Shown: positions 37,402-45,420 of the stretch, piece by piece
How positions within the stretch are numbered: the stretch's first letter is position 1
How the letters are laid out: each line of letters starts with the position of its first letter
Position numbers and translations under genes: made by a program
NCBI RefSeq assembly: GCF_024612015.1
Contig: NZ_CP102512.1
Span: 5,208,001 to 5,272,000 of the forward strand
DNA length: 64,000 nt
Source of the DNA: Streptomyces sp. CA-210063
Lineage (GTDB): Bacteria; Actinomycetota; Actinomycetes; Streptomycetales; Streptomycetaceae
Reading direction: 5' to 3'
The notes under the pieces: generated by a model
Database searches by the model: none
What the model saw: only the letters and a program-made list of their open reading frames with translations
What the model was told of the DNA's origin: nothing

Positions 37402-38210
37402 ACCACCCGACCGCCGGGACCGACGCGACCGGAGCCGGTGGCGAGGACGCCGCCGACGCCACGGGGCAGCGGCTGCGCGAGGCGTTCACGGAGGCCGCGT
37501 ACGACGTCACGCCGCCACCCGTACCGCTGGAGGCGATCGAACGGGACGGCCGCAGGCGTCGCCGTCGGCGCCGGGCCGCCGCGCTGAGCACGGGCTGCGG
37601 GCTGGTGCTGGCCCCGCTGGTCGTGCTGGCGCTCCGCCCCGACGGCCCCTCCTCCACGGTCCTGCCGATGGCCCCGCCGAGCCCGGTCCCGAGCGCCAGC
37701 GCCTCGCCCTCACCGACACCGACCTCCGCGACCTCCACGCCGCCCGCCCCGAAGGCCCGGGTCGTCGCGCCCGACGAGCGGGTGACCACCGAGGAAGGTA
37801 CGCAGCTGTGGCTGACGGCGGACGGCAAGCACTGGCGGGATCCGGCCCCGGAGCCGGGCGTGACCAGTCCCGACGAGTTCCGCAGCCTGGTCGACGGCAA
37901 CCTCGACACCGGCGAACCGGGCATCACCATGCAGGGTTCGGGCTCCGCCACCGCCGGCTACACGGTCCACGGCCTCTTCTACGGCGTCCGGTCCCCGGCG
38001 GCCCGTGTCGAGGTGACGACCTACGACGGCGAGGTCATCGACGGCATGGTCCTGCGCCTGAAGGGCAACACCAGCTGGGGTGTCTGGTACTCCCATGTGA
38101 AGGTCCCGGAGAAACTGGCCCGCTCCCTCGACTTCCAGGACCCCGTGCACGAGGTCAGGGTCTACGACACCGACGGCAAGGTGCTCGCGAAGATGGGGTT
38201 CGGCCCCTGA
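37398..38210 (+). CDS. Membrane anti-sigma-like partner with extracellular sensor domain
   Basis: 270 residues from the ATG at 37398. Cytoplasmic N-terminus (GQRLREAFTEAAYDVTPPPV, ERDGRRRRRRRRAAA), one transmembrane helix (STGCGLVLAPLVVLALRP), a Pro/Ser/Thr stalk and a C-terminal extracellular domain homologous to the protein at 36010-36579. Its build matches the other sigma partner at 33816-34727: Arg run, one helix, outer domain. No zinc anti-sigma HxxxCxxC motif is present. It probably holds or releases the adjacent sigma factor. Confidence 0.8.
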   Translation: MNHPTAGTDATGAGGEDAADATGQRLREAFTEAAYDVTPPPVPLEAIERDGRRRRRRRRAAALSTGCGLVLAPLVVLALRPDGPSSTVLPMAPPSPVPSASASPSPTPTSATSTPPAPKARVVAPDERVTTEEGTQLWLTADGKHWRDPAPEPGVTSPDEFRSLVDGNLDTGEPGITMQGSGSATAGYTVHGLFYGVRSPAARVEVTTYDGEVIDGMVLRLKGNTSWGVWYSHVKVPEKLARSLDFQDPVHEVRVYDTDGKVLAKMGFGP

Positions 38211-38285
38211 CGCCCCTGACGCCCGTGACACCCCTGATCCACCCGATGCCCCTGACCCACCCGATGCCCCTGATGCCCTGAAGGC

Positions 38286-39002
38286 TCACCTCTTCTCGTA
38301 CGGGTTCTCCGGCTCGGCCACCCGCCGCACCGACTCGGCGTCCAGCGCGGGCGGCCAGGCCTTCTCGGAGCCGAGTTCGCCCCTGGGGTGCCAGGTGCCG
38401 GTGACGGTGACCCAGGCGTCGGCGGTCGGAGCGTCGTCGTCCCTGATCTCGACCTTGTAGGGGCTGGCGTCGGCCGCACAGCAGGAGACGAGGAGCCGGG
38501 TGAGGTACCAGGTGCCGTCGTCCCCGTGCGTGACGAACCCGGTCATCCGGACCGTACGGCCCTTCAGCGACCGCTTGCTGTCGTAGATCGCCCGGGACGA
38601 GAACTCCCCGAGGGTCAGCTCGACCGGGTCCCCCTTCGGCAGCGCCGGGAACGTCCCGACGCCCCGCGCCGCGTACTCGGCGGCCTCCCGGTCCGCGCTG
38701 TACGAGCCGAGCGCCGGGGGCGGGGAGAGGAGGAGGACGAGCGCGGGCACGGCGAGCAGCCAGGCGACCCGGGGGCCGCCGGGGCCGTGGCCGTGACCAC
38801 CCGGGTGATGGCCCTCGTCGTCGGCGCGGAGTACCCGTACCCCGGCGGTGATGCCCAGCACGACCAGCAGCACCCCGGAGACGATCAGGAAGGGGCGCAG
38901 CCCCGGCTGCACGTACCGCAGATACAGCTCGCTGAAGAGGGAGACGCGCAGGATCGCCGCGCCGGACAGGAGCAGGAGGACGGTCGGCCCGTAGCGCTTC
39001 AC
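38286..39002 (-). CDS. TIGR03943/YcgQ-family membrane protein (permease partner)
   Basis: 238 residues from the GTG at 39002, overlapping the permease stop (GTGA). Two N-terminal helices, a His-rich loop (DDEGHHPGGHGHG) likely to bind metal, another helix, then an extracellular OB-like domain with RTVRMTGFVTHGDDGTWYLT and RLLVSCCAADASPYKVEI; the paired Cys is typical. With the adjacent permease it forms a two-gene unit often under Zur control in Gram-positive bacteria, with a role in metal or metallophore movement that is still unclear. Confidence 0.87.
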   Translation of the reverse strand: MKRYGPTVLLLLSGAAILRVSLFSELYLRYVQPGLRPFLIVSGVLLVVLGITAGVRVLRADDEGHHPGGHGHGPGGPRVAWLLAVPALVLLLSPPPALGSYSADREAAEYAARGVGTFPALPKGDPVELTLGEFSSRAIYDSKRSLKGRTVRMTGFVTHGDDGTWYLTRLLVSCCAADASPYKVEIRDDDAPTADAWVTVTGTWHPRGELGSEKAWPPALDAESVRRVAEPENPYEKR

Positions 39003-40087
39003 AGCAGCCACCAGCCCACCAGCGCACTGCTCGCCACGGCCACCACCCAGGTCGCGGCGGAGAAGCGGACCGCGAACGCGCGCCCGAAGGTCCCCGCCTG
39101 GAGTGCGATGAGTTTCAGGTCGACCATCGGGCCGACCACCATGAACGCCAGCCGCGCGGTCGGCGAGAAGCCGCTCAGCGACGCGGCGACGAAGGCGTCG
39201 GCCTCGCTGCACACGCACAGGACGACGGCGAGGGCGGCGAGGAGGAGGACGGACAGCCAGACGGAGCCGGTGAAGACGTCCAGGAGGCTCCTCGGTACGA
39301 CGATGTCGAACGTGGCCGCCGCTGCCGCGCCGACGACGAGGAAGCCGCCCGCGTGCAGGAAGTCGTGCTGGAGCCCGGCGGCGAAGGCGCCCCAGCGGGA
39401 GCCGTCCTCGGGGGCGGGCCCCGTACCGCGCCTGGGCGGCCGCAGCCACTCGTCCCGCCCGAACCGCACCCACAGCCAGCCCATCACCACGGCCGTGGCG
39501 AGGGAGGCGACCAGCCGGCCGAGGACCATCATCGGCTGGCCGGGGAAGGCGACGGAGGTGGCGACGAGGACGACCGGGTTGATCGCGGGGGCGGAGAGCA
39601 GGAAGGCGAGGGCGGCGGCGGGCGCGACCCCGCGTCGCATCAGGCTCCCGGCCACCGGTACGGACGCGCACTCGCAGCCGGGCAGGACGACGCCGGCCGC
39701 GCCCGCGACGGGGACGGCGAGCACGGGGTTGCGCGGCAGCAGCCGGCTGAAGACCCGCTCGGGGACGAACGCGCCGATCGCCGCCGACACGAGCGTGCCG
39801 AGGAGCAGGAAGGGGACGCCCTGGACGACGACCGCCGTGAAGACGGTCCACCAGGCGGCCATCGCGGGGGTCGCGAGGTCGAGCGCGACCATCGGTCCCA
39901 GAACGGAGGCGACGGTCGCGATGGCGATGAGGGCGAGGCCGCCGGGCACGGCGTAGAGCAGGACGCGCACGACGAGCCGTATGCCGTCGAGGACGTTTCT
40001 CCGTCCTCCGTCGCTCGGCTGCCGCTCTCCGGTGCCCGGCCGCTCCTCGGCGCTTCTGTGCTGTTCCGCGGTCTCCAGCTTCCTCAC
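38999..40087 (-). CDS. Permease of the YraQ/YcgR (DUF318, ArsP_1) family
   Basis: 362 residues from the GTG at 40087. About eight helices. GAAGVVLPGCECASVPVAGS carries the conserved Cys-x-Cys, SAPAINPVVLVATSVAFPG follows, and the second half repeats the pattern (CVCSEADAFVAASLSGFSP). Relatives export small or metal-linked compounds. No clear ribosome site is seen, but a palindrome overlaps the start codon, so expression may be controlled there. The 3' end overlaps the partner gene by 4 bases. Confidence 0.85.
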   Translation of the reverse strand: MRKLETAEQHRSAEERPGTGERQPSDGGRRNVLDGIRLVVRVLLYAVPGGLALIAIATVASVLGPMVALDLATPAMAAWWTVFTAVVVQGVPFLLLGTLVSAAIGAFVPERVFSRLLPRNPVLAVPVAGAAGVVLPGCECASVPVAGSLMRRGVAPAAALAFLLSAPAINPVVLVATSVAFPGQPMMVLGRLVASLATAVVMGWLWVRFGRDEWLRPPRRGTGPAPEDGSRWGAFAAGLQHDFLHAGGFLVVGAAAAATFDIVVPRSLLDVFTGSVWLSVLLLAALAVVLCVCSEADAFVAASLSGFSPTARLAFMVVGPMVDLKLIALQAGTFGRAFAVRFSAATWVVAVASSALVGWWLL

Positions 40088-40096
40088 ATGAGGAAG
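40079..40096. promoter_or_regulatory. Palindrome over the permease start codon
   Basis: CTTCCTCA (40079-40086) and TGAGGAAG (40089-40096) are complementary around CA. The dyad covers the GTG start, so a bound protein or a hairpin could block expression. Confidence 0.5.
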
Positions 40097-40130
40097 GTAT
40101 TGAGCGGGGCTGTACGGCGCCCCGGAATCG

Positions 40131-41474
40131 TCAAAGAGGCGGCTGTGCGGGCGCCGGTCCGAGTGTTGTGGTACCGGGGGCGGTGCGGTGGCCGAGGCCC
40201 GTGCGGTAGGCGTCGAGGGCGGCCTCCACCCGGCCGCCGCGGCGGTACAGATCCCCCAGCAGCCGGCACAGGTCGGCCAGGTCCCCGGCGGCGCCCGCCC
40301 GTTCCAGCAGGCTCAGCGCCCGTACGTAGTGCTCCTCGGCGGCGTCCGCGTCGCGGGTGTCCTCGGCGATGATGCCGAGGAGACGGTGGGCGGCGGCGGA
40401 GTGCAGGGCGCCGCGTTCGGAGTTGAGGTCGCTGAGGACCTCGCGGAGCAGTTCGGCGGCCTCGTCGGACTTCTCCCGGCGGTGCAGGACGTCGGCGAGT
40501 TCGACGGCGACCTGGCTGGTGTAGAGGGCGGCGCGCTTGGCGGAGAGCATGCGGCGGGCTTCGCGCAGCTCTTCCTCGGCGCGGGCGTAGTCGCCGTTCT
40601 GGGCGTGCAGATAGCCGCGCATCCAGTGGCAGTTGGCCAGTTCGGTGCGGATCTGGAGCTGCCGGTACAGCTCGGAGGCCTTGGCGAGCGACGCGTCGGC
40701 CTCGGCGATCCGCCCCTCGGCGATCATCGTCCGGGCGACGGACCGGTGCATACGGGCGACGAGGGCCGGGTCGCCGGACTGCGGGGCGAGCGCGAGCGCC
40801 AGCTCGGCGGCCTGGGCGGCGCGGGCGTGGGCGCCCATGTCCATGTAGGGGGCGATGACGCCGGTGTAGAGGAGGAGCAACGCGTCCGGGTCGTGCATGC
40901 CGGTGCGGTTCAGCTCGTCGAGCGTGGACTCGTACAGGTAGCAGGAGTAACGGAGTTCACCGGCGAGGTAGTGGGCGACCGCGCGGCCGCGCAGGGCGGG
41001 GACCCGGGCCGGCAGCGGGGCGTCGCCGAGCCGCTGCTCGGCCTGTTCGAACCGCAGCTGGGCGGTCTCCAGGTCCCCCGTCTCCAGGGCGCATTCACCG
41101 AGCCCGAGCAGCGCGTCGGCCTGCTCGGCGGTCAGCCCGTACTCCTCCGCCTCCGCGAGGACGACCGTGAACCCCTCGGCGGCGGCCTCCGTGGCACCGC
41201 CGGCGAGGGTGCGCTGGGCGCCGGTCAGCCGCAGCCGCAGCTCGGTGGCGAATCCGGCGGGGCGGCCGGTGGCCAGTTCCTCGTATCCGACCCCGAGCCG
41301 TTCGGCGATGTGCCGCAGCGCGGGTTCGGAGGCTCGGACCCGGCCGGCCTCCAGGGTCGAGATGTACGCCGGGGTGTACGCCGGTTCCGCCAGCTGACGC
41401 TGGGTGAGGCCCCGTTCCGTCCGCATCCGCTGCACTCTGCGCCCGATGACCTCGGGGTCGTCACGCTCGGCCAT
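40131..41474 (-). CDS. XRE-family regulator with TPR-like repeats
   Basis: 447 residues from the ATG at 41474 (ATG 41483 also possible). HTH at about 8-60 (IGRRVQRMRTERGLTQRQLA, YTPAYISTLEAGRVRASEPA). The rest is helical TPR repeats with ATG-type spacing (ALLGLGECALETGDLETAQL; DALLLLYTGVIAPYMDMGAH; GYLHAQNGDYARAEEELREA; AAAHRLLGIIAEDTRDADAA). Such proteins are peptide- or partner-responsive regulators. It lies convergent to nothing and is read away from the 32-residue peptide gene, a possible signal partner. Confidence 0.88.
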   Translation of the reverse strand: MAERDDPEVIGRRVQRMRTERGLTQRQLAEPAYTPAYISTLEAGRVRASEPALRHIAERLGVGYEELATGRPAGFATELRLRLTGAQRTLAGGATEAAAEGFTVVLAEAEEYGLTAEQADALLGLGECALETGDLETAQLRFEQAEQRLGDAPLPARVPALRGRAVAHYLAGELRYSCYLYESTLDELNRTGMHDPDALLLLYTGVIAPYMDMGAHARAAQAAELALALAPQSGDPALVARMHRSVARTMIAEGRIAEADASLAKASELYRQLQIRTELANCHWMRGYLHAQNGDYARAEEELREARRMLSAKRAALYTSQVAVELADVLHRREKSDEAAELLREVLSDLNSERGALHSAAAHRLLGIIAEDTRDADAAEEHYVRALSLLERAGAAGDLADLCRLLGDLYRRGGRVEAALDAYRTGLGHRTAPGTTTLGPAPAQPPL

Positions 41475-41701
41475 GCCTACCATGAAGTAAGCATGCCAGT
41501 AAGCCCGCTTACGCCGGCCGCTTTACCCCAACTCCCCAACGCCCTCTTGCCGTTGGCAGACCGAAGCCTTACCTTGAGCCGACACATTAAGTGACACGTT
41601 AACCACGCTTAATAAGCCACTCAGCGGTTCAGTGCCCGCTGCCGGCCGGCCCCCGCCGCAGCCACCCCTGTTCCCGTTGACGTCGCCGCTGGGAGGTCCC
41701 C

Positions 41702-41800
41702 ATGATCCGAGACCTGCTCACCCGCCACGCCCGCTCCGTCACGGCGGCGCTCCTCGCGATCGCCGCGCTGATGACCCTCGCGAACGTGTTCCCCCGCTGA
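41702..41800 (+). CDS. 32-residue membrane peptide
   Basis: The ATG at 41702 has a strong ribosome site GGGAGG six bases upstream. The peptide is MIRDLLTRHARSVTAAL followed by a helix LAIAALMTLANVFPR: a basic start and one hydrophobic segment. Too short for a family assignment. It is divergent from the XRE-TPR regulator, across an intergenic region with ATTAAG (41586-41591) and CTTAAT (41608-41613) half-sites. Confidence 0.6.
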   Translation: MIRDLLTRHARSVTAALLAIAALMTLANVFPR

Positions 41801-41821
41801 CGCGAGCCCGCTTCCCTCCGC

Positions 41822-42400
41822 TCAGAACTCGGCGGTGTCCAGCTCGAAGCCGAGGGGGGCGGGCAGGGGCACGGCCAGCCCCATCTTGTGCTTGGCACCC
41901 TTGGCGTACTCGTCACCTGACGGCTCCGAGTACACAGTCACCTGCCCCTCCTCCCGGTCGATGAGGAGGTAGACGGGGATACCCGCCCGGGCGTAGCCGC
42001 GGATCTTCTTCTCACGGTCACGGTCGGCCGTGCTGTCGGAGGTGACCTCGGCGACGAGGAGGACGGGGGAGGGATCGTGCCACTCTTCCTGGTCGCCGAA
42101 GCTCCCCTTGGGGGCGATGACCAGGTCTGGGACGACGTGACCTGTCGCGGAGGAGCCGGGGACGGTCAGGCCGATGCCGGTGTAGTTGCACAGAGACCGG
42201 TCTTGTCGACGGTCGATGACCTGCCCGCTGAGTTCCGACACGATCCCCGCGTGCCGCCCGTCGCCCAGCGACGTCACACAGACGTCACCCTCGATCAGCT
42301 CCACGCGCCAGCCCTTGGGAGCGACCGCGCTGAACACTTCGAAGACCTGCTGCACATCGGCACCCTCGGGCGCAGGCGTGGTCGGCTCCGCCGTCGCCAT
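41822..42400 (-). CDS. Uma2-family PD-(D/E)XK nuclease-like protein
   Basis: 192 residues from the ATG at 42400, with AAGGAGG upstream. The fold is given by GWRVELIEGDVCVTSLGDG, TGHVVPDLVIAPKGSF (first acidic residue), VLLVAEVTSDST (E-x-T/S in place of E-x-K) and RDREKKIRGYARAGIPVYLL. Uma2 proteins are abundant in Streptomyces and cyanobacteria; their natural role is unknown. Soluble. A single-gene unit. Confidence 0.88.
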   Translation of the reverse strand: MATAEPTTPAPEGADVQQVFEVFSAVAPKGWRVELIEGDVCVTSLGDGRHAGIVSELSGQVIDRRQDRSLCNYTGIGLTVPGSSATGHVVPDLVIAPKGSFGDQEEWHDPSPVLLVAEVTSDSTADRDREKKIRGYARAGIPVYLLIDREEGQVTVYSEPSGDEYAKGAKHKMGLAVPLPAPLGFELDTAEF

Positions 42401-42538
42401 GACAGACCTCCTTCGCTCAGCGCGACGCTTTCACGGTGGACCGGAAGCCCGCACAAGGAACCCGGAGCCATTCACTCGAACGGGTGTGCTGTTACGTTTC
42501 CGTGCGGGTCACCGGCGAGATGCCCTTGACCGGCCAGG

Positions 42539-42919
42539 TCACTCGTCGTCGAACTCGATGTGGACGTCGGTCAGTGCGAACACGTCGTCCTCCTCGTCCT
42601 CGTCCTCGTCGTCGTCCTCGTCCCAGTCGGTCTCCGGGTCGCCGGGGCGGCGTACCCGCAGGGCGCGGTAGGAGTAGCCGTCCTGGTCGGCTTCCTCCCA
42701 GGTGAAGAGGACGGCCTCGCCGGGTTCCAGGGACGCGAACGCGTCCGGATCCGGGGTGTGGACGGCCGAGAAGTGCGCCCAGACGTCGCCGGGGACCTCG
42801 GGCGAGGCGAGTACGCCCCAGCCGGACTCGTCGTCCCACGACCGGACGGTGCCATGAACCGGATGACTGCTGATCGTTCCCCCTACGGACAGATGCTGGT
42901 GAGCGTTCCGGACGCGCAT
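42539..42919 (-). CDS. Cold-shock-like protein with acidic tail
   Basis: 126 residues if started at the ATG at 42919; a GTG at 42928 is possible and no ribosome site is clear. The cold-shock beta barrel begins at VHGTVRSWDDESGWGVLASP with VPGDVWAHFSAVHT, but the aromatic RNP motifs are partly altered. The tail is a long Asp/Glu run (WDEDDDEDEDEEDD). It may bind nucleic acid or act as a modulator. Confidence 0.75.
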   Translation of the reverse strand: MRVRNAHQHLSVGGTISSHPVHGTVRSWDDESGWGVLASPEVPGDVWAHFSAVHTPDPDAFASLEPGEAVLFTWEEADQDGYSYRALRVRRPGDPETDWDEDDDEDEDEEDDVFALTDVHIEFDDE

Positions 42920-43114
42920 TGTCGGCACACATCGGCAGGAGGGTCAATCGGCCAAGTCCGCGTCGCGGAACGGGCACAGTGGCTTCACGCACTCTCCCCC
43001 GACTTTCGCACGCGCACTGTCCCAAAGGACCTACCGCCGCCCCCGCTCTCTCTGATGAGCTGTTGATGACCAGGCAACTCCCCTGGTCTCACGCTTTTCT
43101 GAAACGGGGACACC

Positions 43115-43717
43115 TTGCAGAACGAAATGAACAAGGTCGGCCGCATAGCCGTCGTGTCCGGAGCCGCCCTGGCCCTGACCTTCGGCGCGCTCGGCGCCGC
43201 GGAGGCCGCACCGACGGGCGCGACGGGCGCGACGGGCGCCACGGCCCAGGAGACGACCGTCTTCACGCCGAAGAAGCAGGGCTACAACACGCCCAAGGCG
43301 AAGCAGAAGGCCGGGATCCTGCACGCCCAGGTCAAGCTGACGGGCAAGTACCCCAAGCACTACCCGATGCCCTGGTCCTTCAAGATCACCAACAAGAAGC
43401 TGAAGGCCATCGCCACCAGCAAGATGAACTGCAAGGCCACGGGGCTCAACGGCAAGTACCACGACAACCACGCCGCCATCCCGGTCGGCTACCAGTGGCA
43501 CTCCACGGTGGGCAGCAAGGCCCACCCGCACAAGAAGAAGAAGAACTACACCCTCTCCGGCACCTGCGTGTTCAACGTCCAGGTCGGCGGCAAGCCCGGC
43601 AAGGCCACGGTGGGCTTCTCCTTCAAGTACGCCATCAACCCCGACAAGAAGAAGTCCGCGTCCGCGTCGCCGAACGCCGGCCCGGTCACCACGACGAAGA
43701 TCGTCCTCGACCGCTGA
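43115..43717 (+). CDS. Secreted Lys-rich protein of unknown function
   Basis: 200 residues from the TTG at 43115 (GGGGA upstream); the ATG at 43127 lacks a ribosome site. A signal peptide ends near GAAEAAP, followed by TGATGATGAT repeats. The mature protein is very Lys-rich (KKQGYNTPKAKQKAGIL, KITNKKLKAIATSK, HPHKKKKNYTLSG) with two Cys and a beta-rich C-terminus. Basic surface suggests binding to wall polymers or nucleic acid. No family recognised. Confidence 0.75.
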   Translation: MQNEMNKVGRIAVVSGAALALTFGALGAAEAAPTGATGATGATAQETTVFTPKKQGYNTPKAKQKAGILHAQVKLTGKYPKHYPMPWSFKITNKKLKAIATSKMNCKATGLNGKYHDNHAAIPVGYQWHSTVGSKAHPHKKKKNYTLSGTCVFNVQVGGKPGKATVGFSFKYAINPDKKKSASASPNAGPVTTTKIVLDR

Positions 43718-43743
43718 CGCACGACGGCCGACCGAGGTTCTTC

Positions 43744-43775
43744 AAGGGTGCCGCTCCTTACGGGGCGGCACCCTT
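43744..43775 (+). terminator. Hairpin terminator
   Basis: AAGGGTGCCGC (43744-43754) pairs with GCGGCACCCTT (43765-43775) and ends in TT, 27 bases after the stop codon. Confidence 0.8.
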
Positions 43776-44113
43776 GCCCGTCACCGAGCCCCAGCGGGTC
43801 GGCCGGGAGGGGACCGAGCACCTCTTCATGGGGACGCCGACGCCAAGGCCCACCAGCCATCGAATTCCCGTCATCCGCAGTAAGCCTCCCCTATGCCATG
43901 CAGAGCGGAAGTGAACCCCGATCGCCCGGAACGCGGTACTCGTGACGGCAGTCCGACGCGTTGACGAACAGACGCTTTCTCCACTTCCGGGGTTGGCATG
44001 GCTCTGCCAGCCTTGCCTCGCCGAACCGGGTCACCGGCGGCATCCCCGTATCTCCTGATCTCCCGTATTCCCCCGTGCAGAGCAGGCGACAAGTGACAAG
44101 TGGAGAACCGCTG
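43776..44113. other. Gene-free upstream region of the NLP gene
   Basis: No gene. CGGAAGTG (43906-43913) and CACTTCCG (43982-43989), with nearby AACCCCG/CGGGGTT, are complementary 70 bases apart and could fold the leader. A long transcript leader of the NLP gene would include them. Confidence 0.4.
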
Positions 44114-44953
44114 ATGTCGAACGCAGCCGCAGCCGCGGCCCCGAGTGGCAGAACGTCCCGCTTCCCCCGTCTCAGGAGCCTCGGCCGGACCGCGCTCGTC
44201 GCGGGCGCCGCCGCCGCGCTGACCATCGGGTTCACAGGCAGCGCCAGCGCCGCCGTGCTGACCCCGCTGTCCGAGCGCACCACCTCGTTCCAGAAGCAGT
44301 TCCAGCCAGTCTTCGACTACGACACGAACGGCTGCCTCCCCGTGGCGGCCATCGACATCAACGGCACCCTCAACGGCGGCCTCGACGACAGCGGGCCCGT
44401 CACCGGCCAGTGCCGCTCGGGCCACCTCGGTAACGCCAACACCTACTCGCGAGTCAAGTGCAACAACGGCTGGTGCGGGATCGTCTACACCCTGTACTTC
44501 GAGAAGGACATGAGCTGCGACAACTGCACCGCCACGTCGCACCGTCACGACTGGGAAGCCGCGGTGATCTGGATACGGCAGGGCGCGAGCACGCCCGAGT
44601 ACGCGTCCGTCTCCGGCCACGGCAACTACACGACCACGTCGTTCGGCTCGGTCCCGAGGGACGGTGTCCGCCTCAAGGTCGTCTACCACAAGGACGGTGC
44701 GCTCACCCACACCTTCCGCTTCGCCAAGTCGGGCGAGGTCGCGGAGGCCTGGGGCGACGGCGGCTGGGACTTCCCGCGCCTGGTCAGCTGGAACAGCATG
44801 GGCACGGGCACCAACGGCGTGAACCTCCAGAGCCGGCTGCAGAACGCCACCTGGGGCGATGCCAACTTCCCGCTGAAGGACGGCCGCTTCAACCTCGAAC
44901 TGGAGCGTGCCAAGCCGTCCGGCATCTCCTTCGACCCGAACGGCGCGGGCTGA
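44114..44953 (+). CDS. Secreted NLP (necrosis- and ethylene-inducing, NPP1) family protein
   Basis: 279 residues from the ATG at 44114 (GGAG upstream). The signal peptide ends near GSASAAVLT. The family heptad GHRHDWE appears as SHRHDWE (residues 142-148), after the conserved Cys pairs (VKCNNGWCGIVYTLYFEKDM, SCDNCTATS). VYHKDGALTHTFRF and the WGDANFPLKDGRF end also fit. NLPs form a cation-dependent fold that damages plant membranes by binding sphingolipids; bacterial members can also be harmless polymer-active proteins. Gly is replaced by Ser at the first position. Confidence 0.85.
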   Translation: MSNAAAAAAPSGRTSRFPRLRSLGRTALVAGAAAALTIGFTGSASAAVLTPLSERTTSFQKQFQPVFDYDTNGCLPVAAIDINGTLNGGLDDSGPVTGQCRSGHLGNANTYSRVKCNNGWCGIVYTLYFEKDMSCDNCTATSHRHDWEAAVIWIRQGASTPEYASVSGHGNYTTTSFGSVPRDGVRLKVVYHKDGALTHTFRFAKSGEVAEAWGDGGWDFPRLVSWNSMGTGTNGVNLQSRLQNATWGDANFPLKDGRFNLELERAKPSGISFDPNGAG

Positions 44954-44977
44954 CCTCCAGGGCCGTGGCGCCCGGCA

Positions 44978-45001
44978 CCCGCGCCCCGACAGGGGCGCGG
45001 G
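44978..45001 (+). terminator. Hairpin terminator of the NLP gene
   Basis: CCCGCGCCCC (44978-44987) pairs with GGGGCGCGGG (44992-45001) around GACA. Confidence 0.75.
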
Positions 45002-45102
45002 TCCGTCGTACCCGTCAGGGGCGCGGGTCCGTCGTACCCGTCAGGGGCGCGGGTCCGTCGTACCCGTCAGGTCGTCGTACCCGTCAGGTCGTCGTACCCG
45101 TC
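44991..45102. repeat. 26-bp and 17-bp tandem repeats
   Basis: Three exact 26-bp units (44991, 45017, 45043) starting AGGGGCGCGGGTCCGTCG, then two 17-bp units AGGTCGTCGTACCCGTC (45069, 45086). The first unit contains the right arm of the terminator. The rest of 45103-45280 has no recognisable gene. Confidence 0.85.
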
Positions 45103-45285
45103 AGGCGGCGGCGTTGTTGAAGACCGGCGCTCCATGCGCGCCGCGAGCAGGTCGCCGTCCGGCATCTCCTTCAGCCCCACGTACAACGCGCCCTGACGCC
45201 GGGCCCTCGACAGCGGCACGCGGCTGAGCCGACGCGTACCTCCGCCGCTGGCGTACGTAAATGCATTGAGTTCTCCACCACCCCC

Positions 45286-45318
45286 TGTGACCCTCTTGTC
45301 AGTGACATGACTTAGTCT
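45286..45318 (+). promoter_or_regulatory. Conserved upstream promoter block, paralogue 1
   Basis: CTGTGACCCTCTTGTCAGTG followed by ACATGACTTAGTCTTCGC. Nearly the same block occurs at 47989-48017 before the second paralogue, ending TAGTCTTCGC in both, so TAGTCT is the likely -10. Confidence 0.5.
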
Positions 45319-45420
45319 TCGCACACGCGTCACATGCGTCACACGCGCCGCACAGGTCGAACACACCGGCCCCGCGCGACGACGCGCCCATTTCTTTCGT
45401 TCCGGGGGGTTCGAAACCAC

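Noticed and set aside
44991..45102. Tandem units as a CRISPR array
   Set aside because: Units abut each other without spacers.
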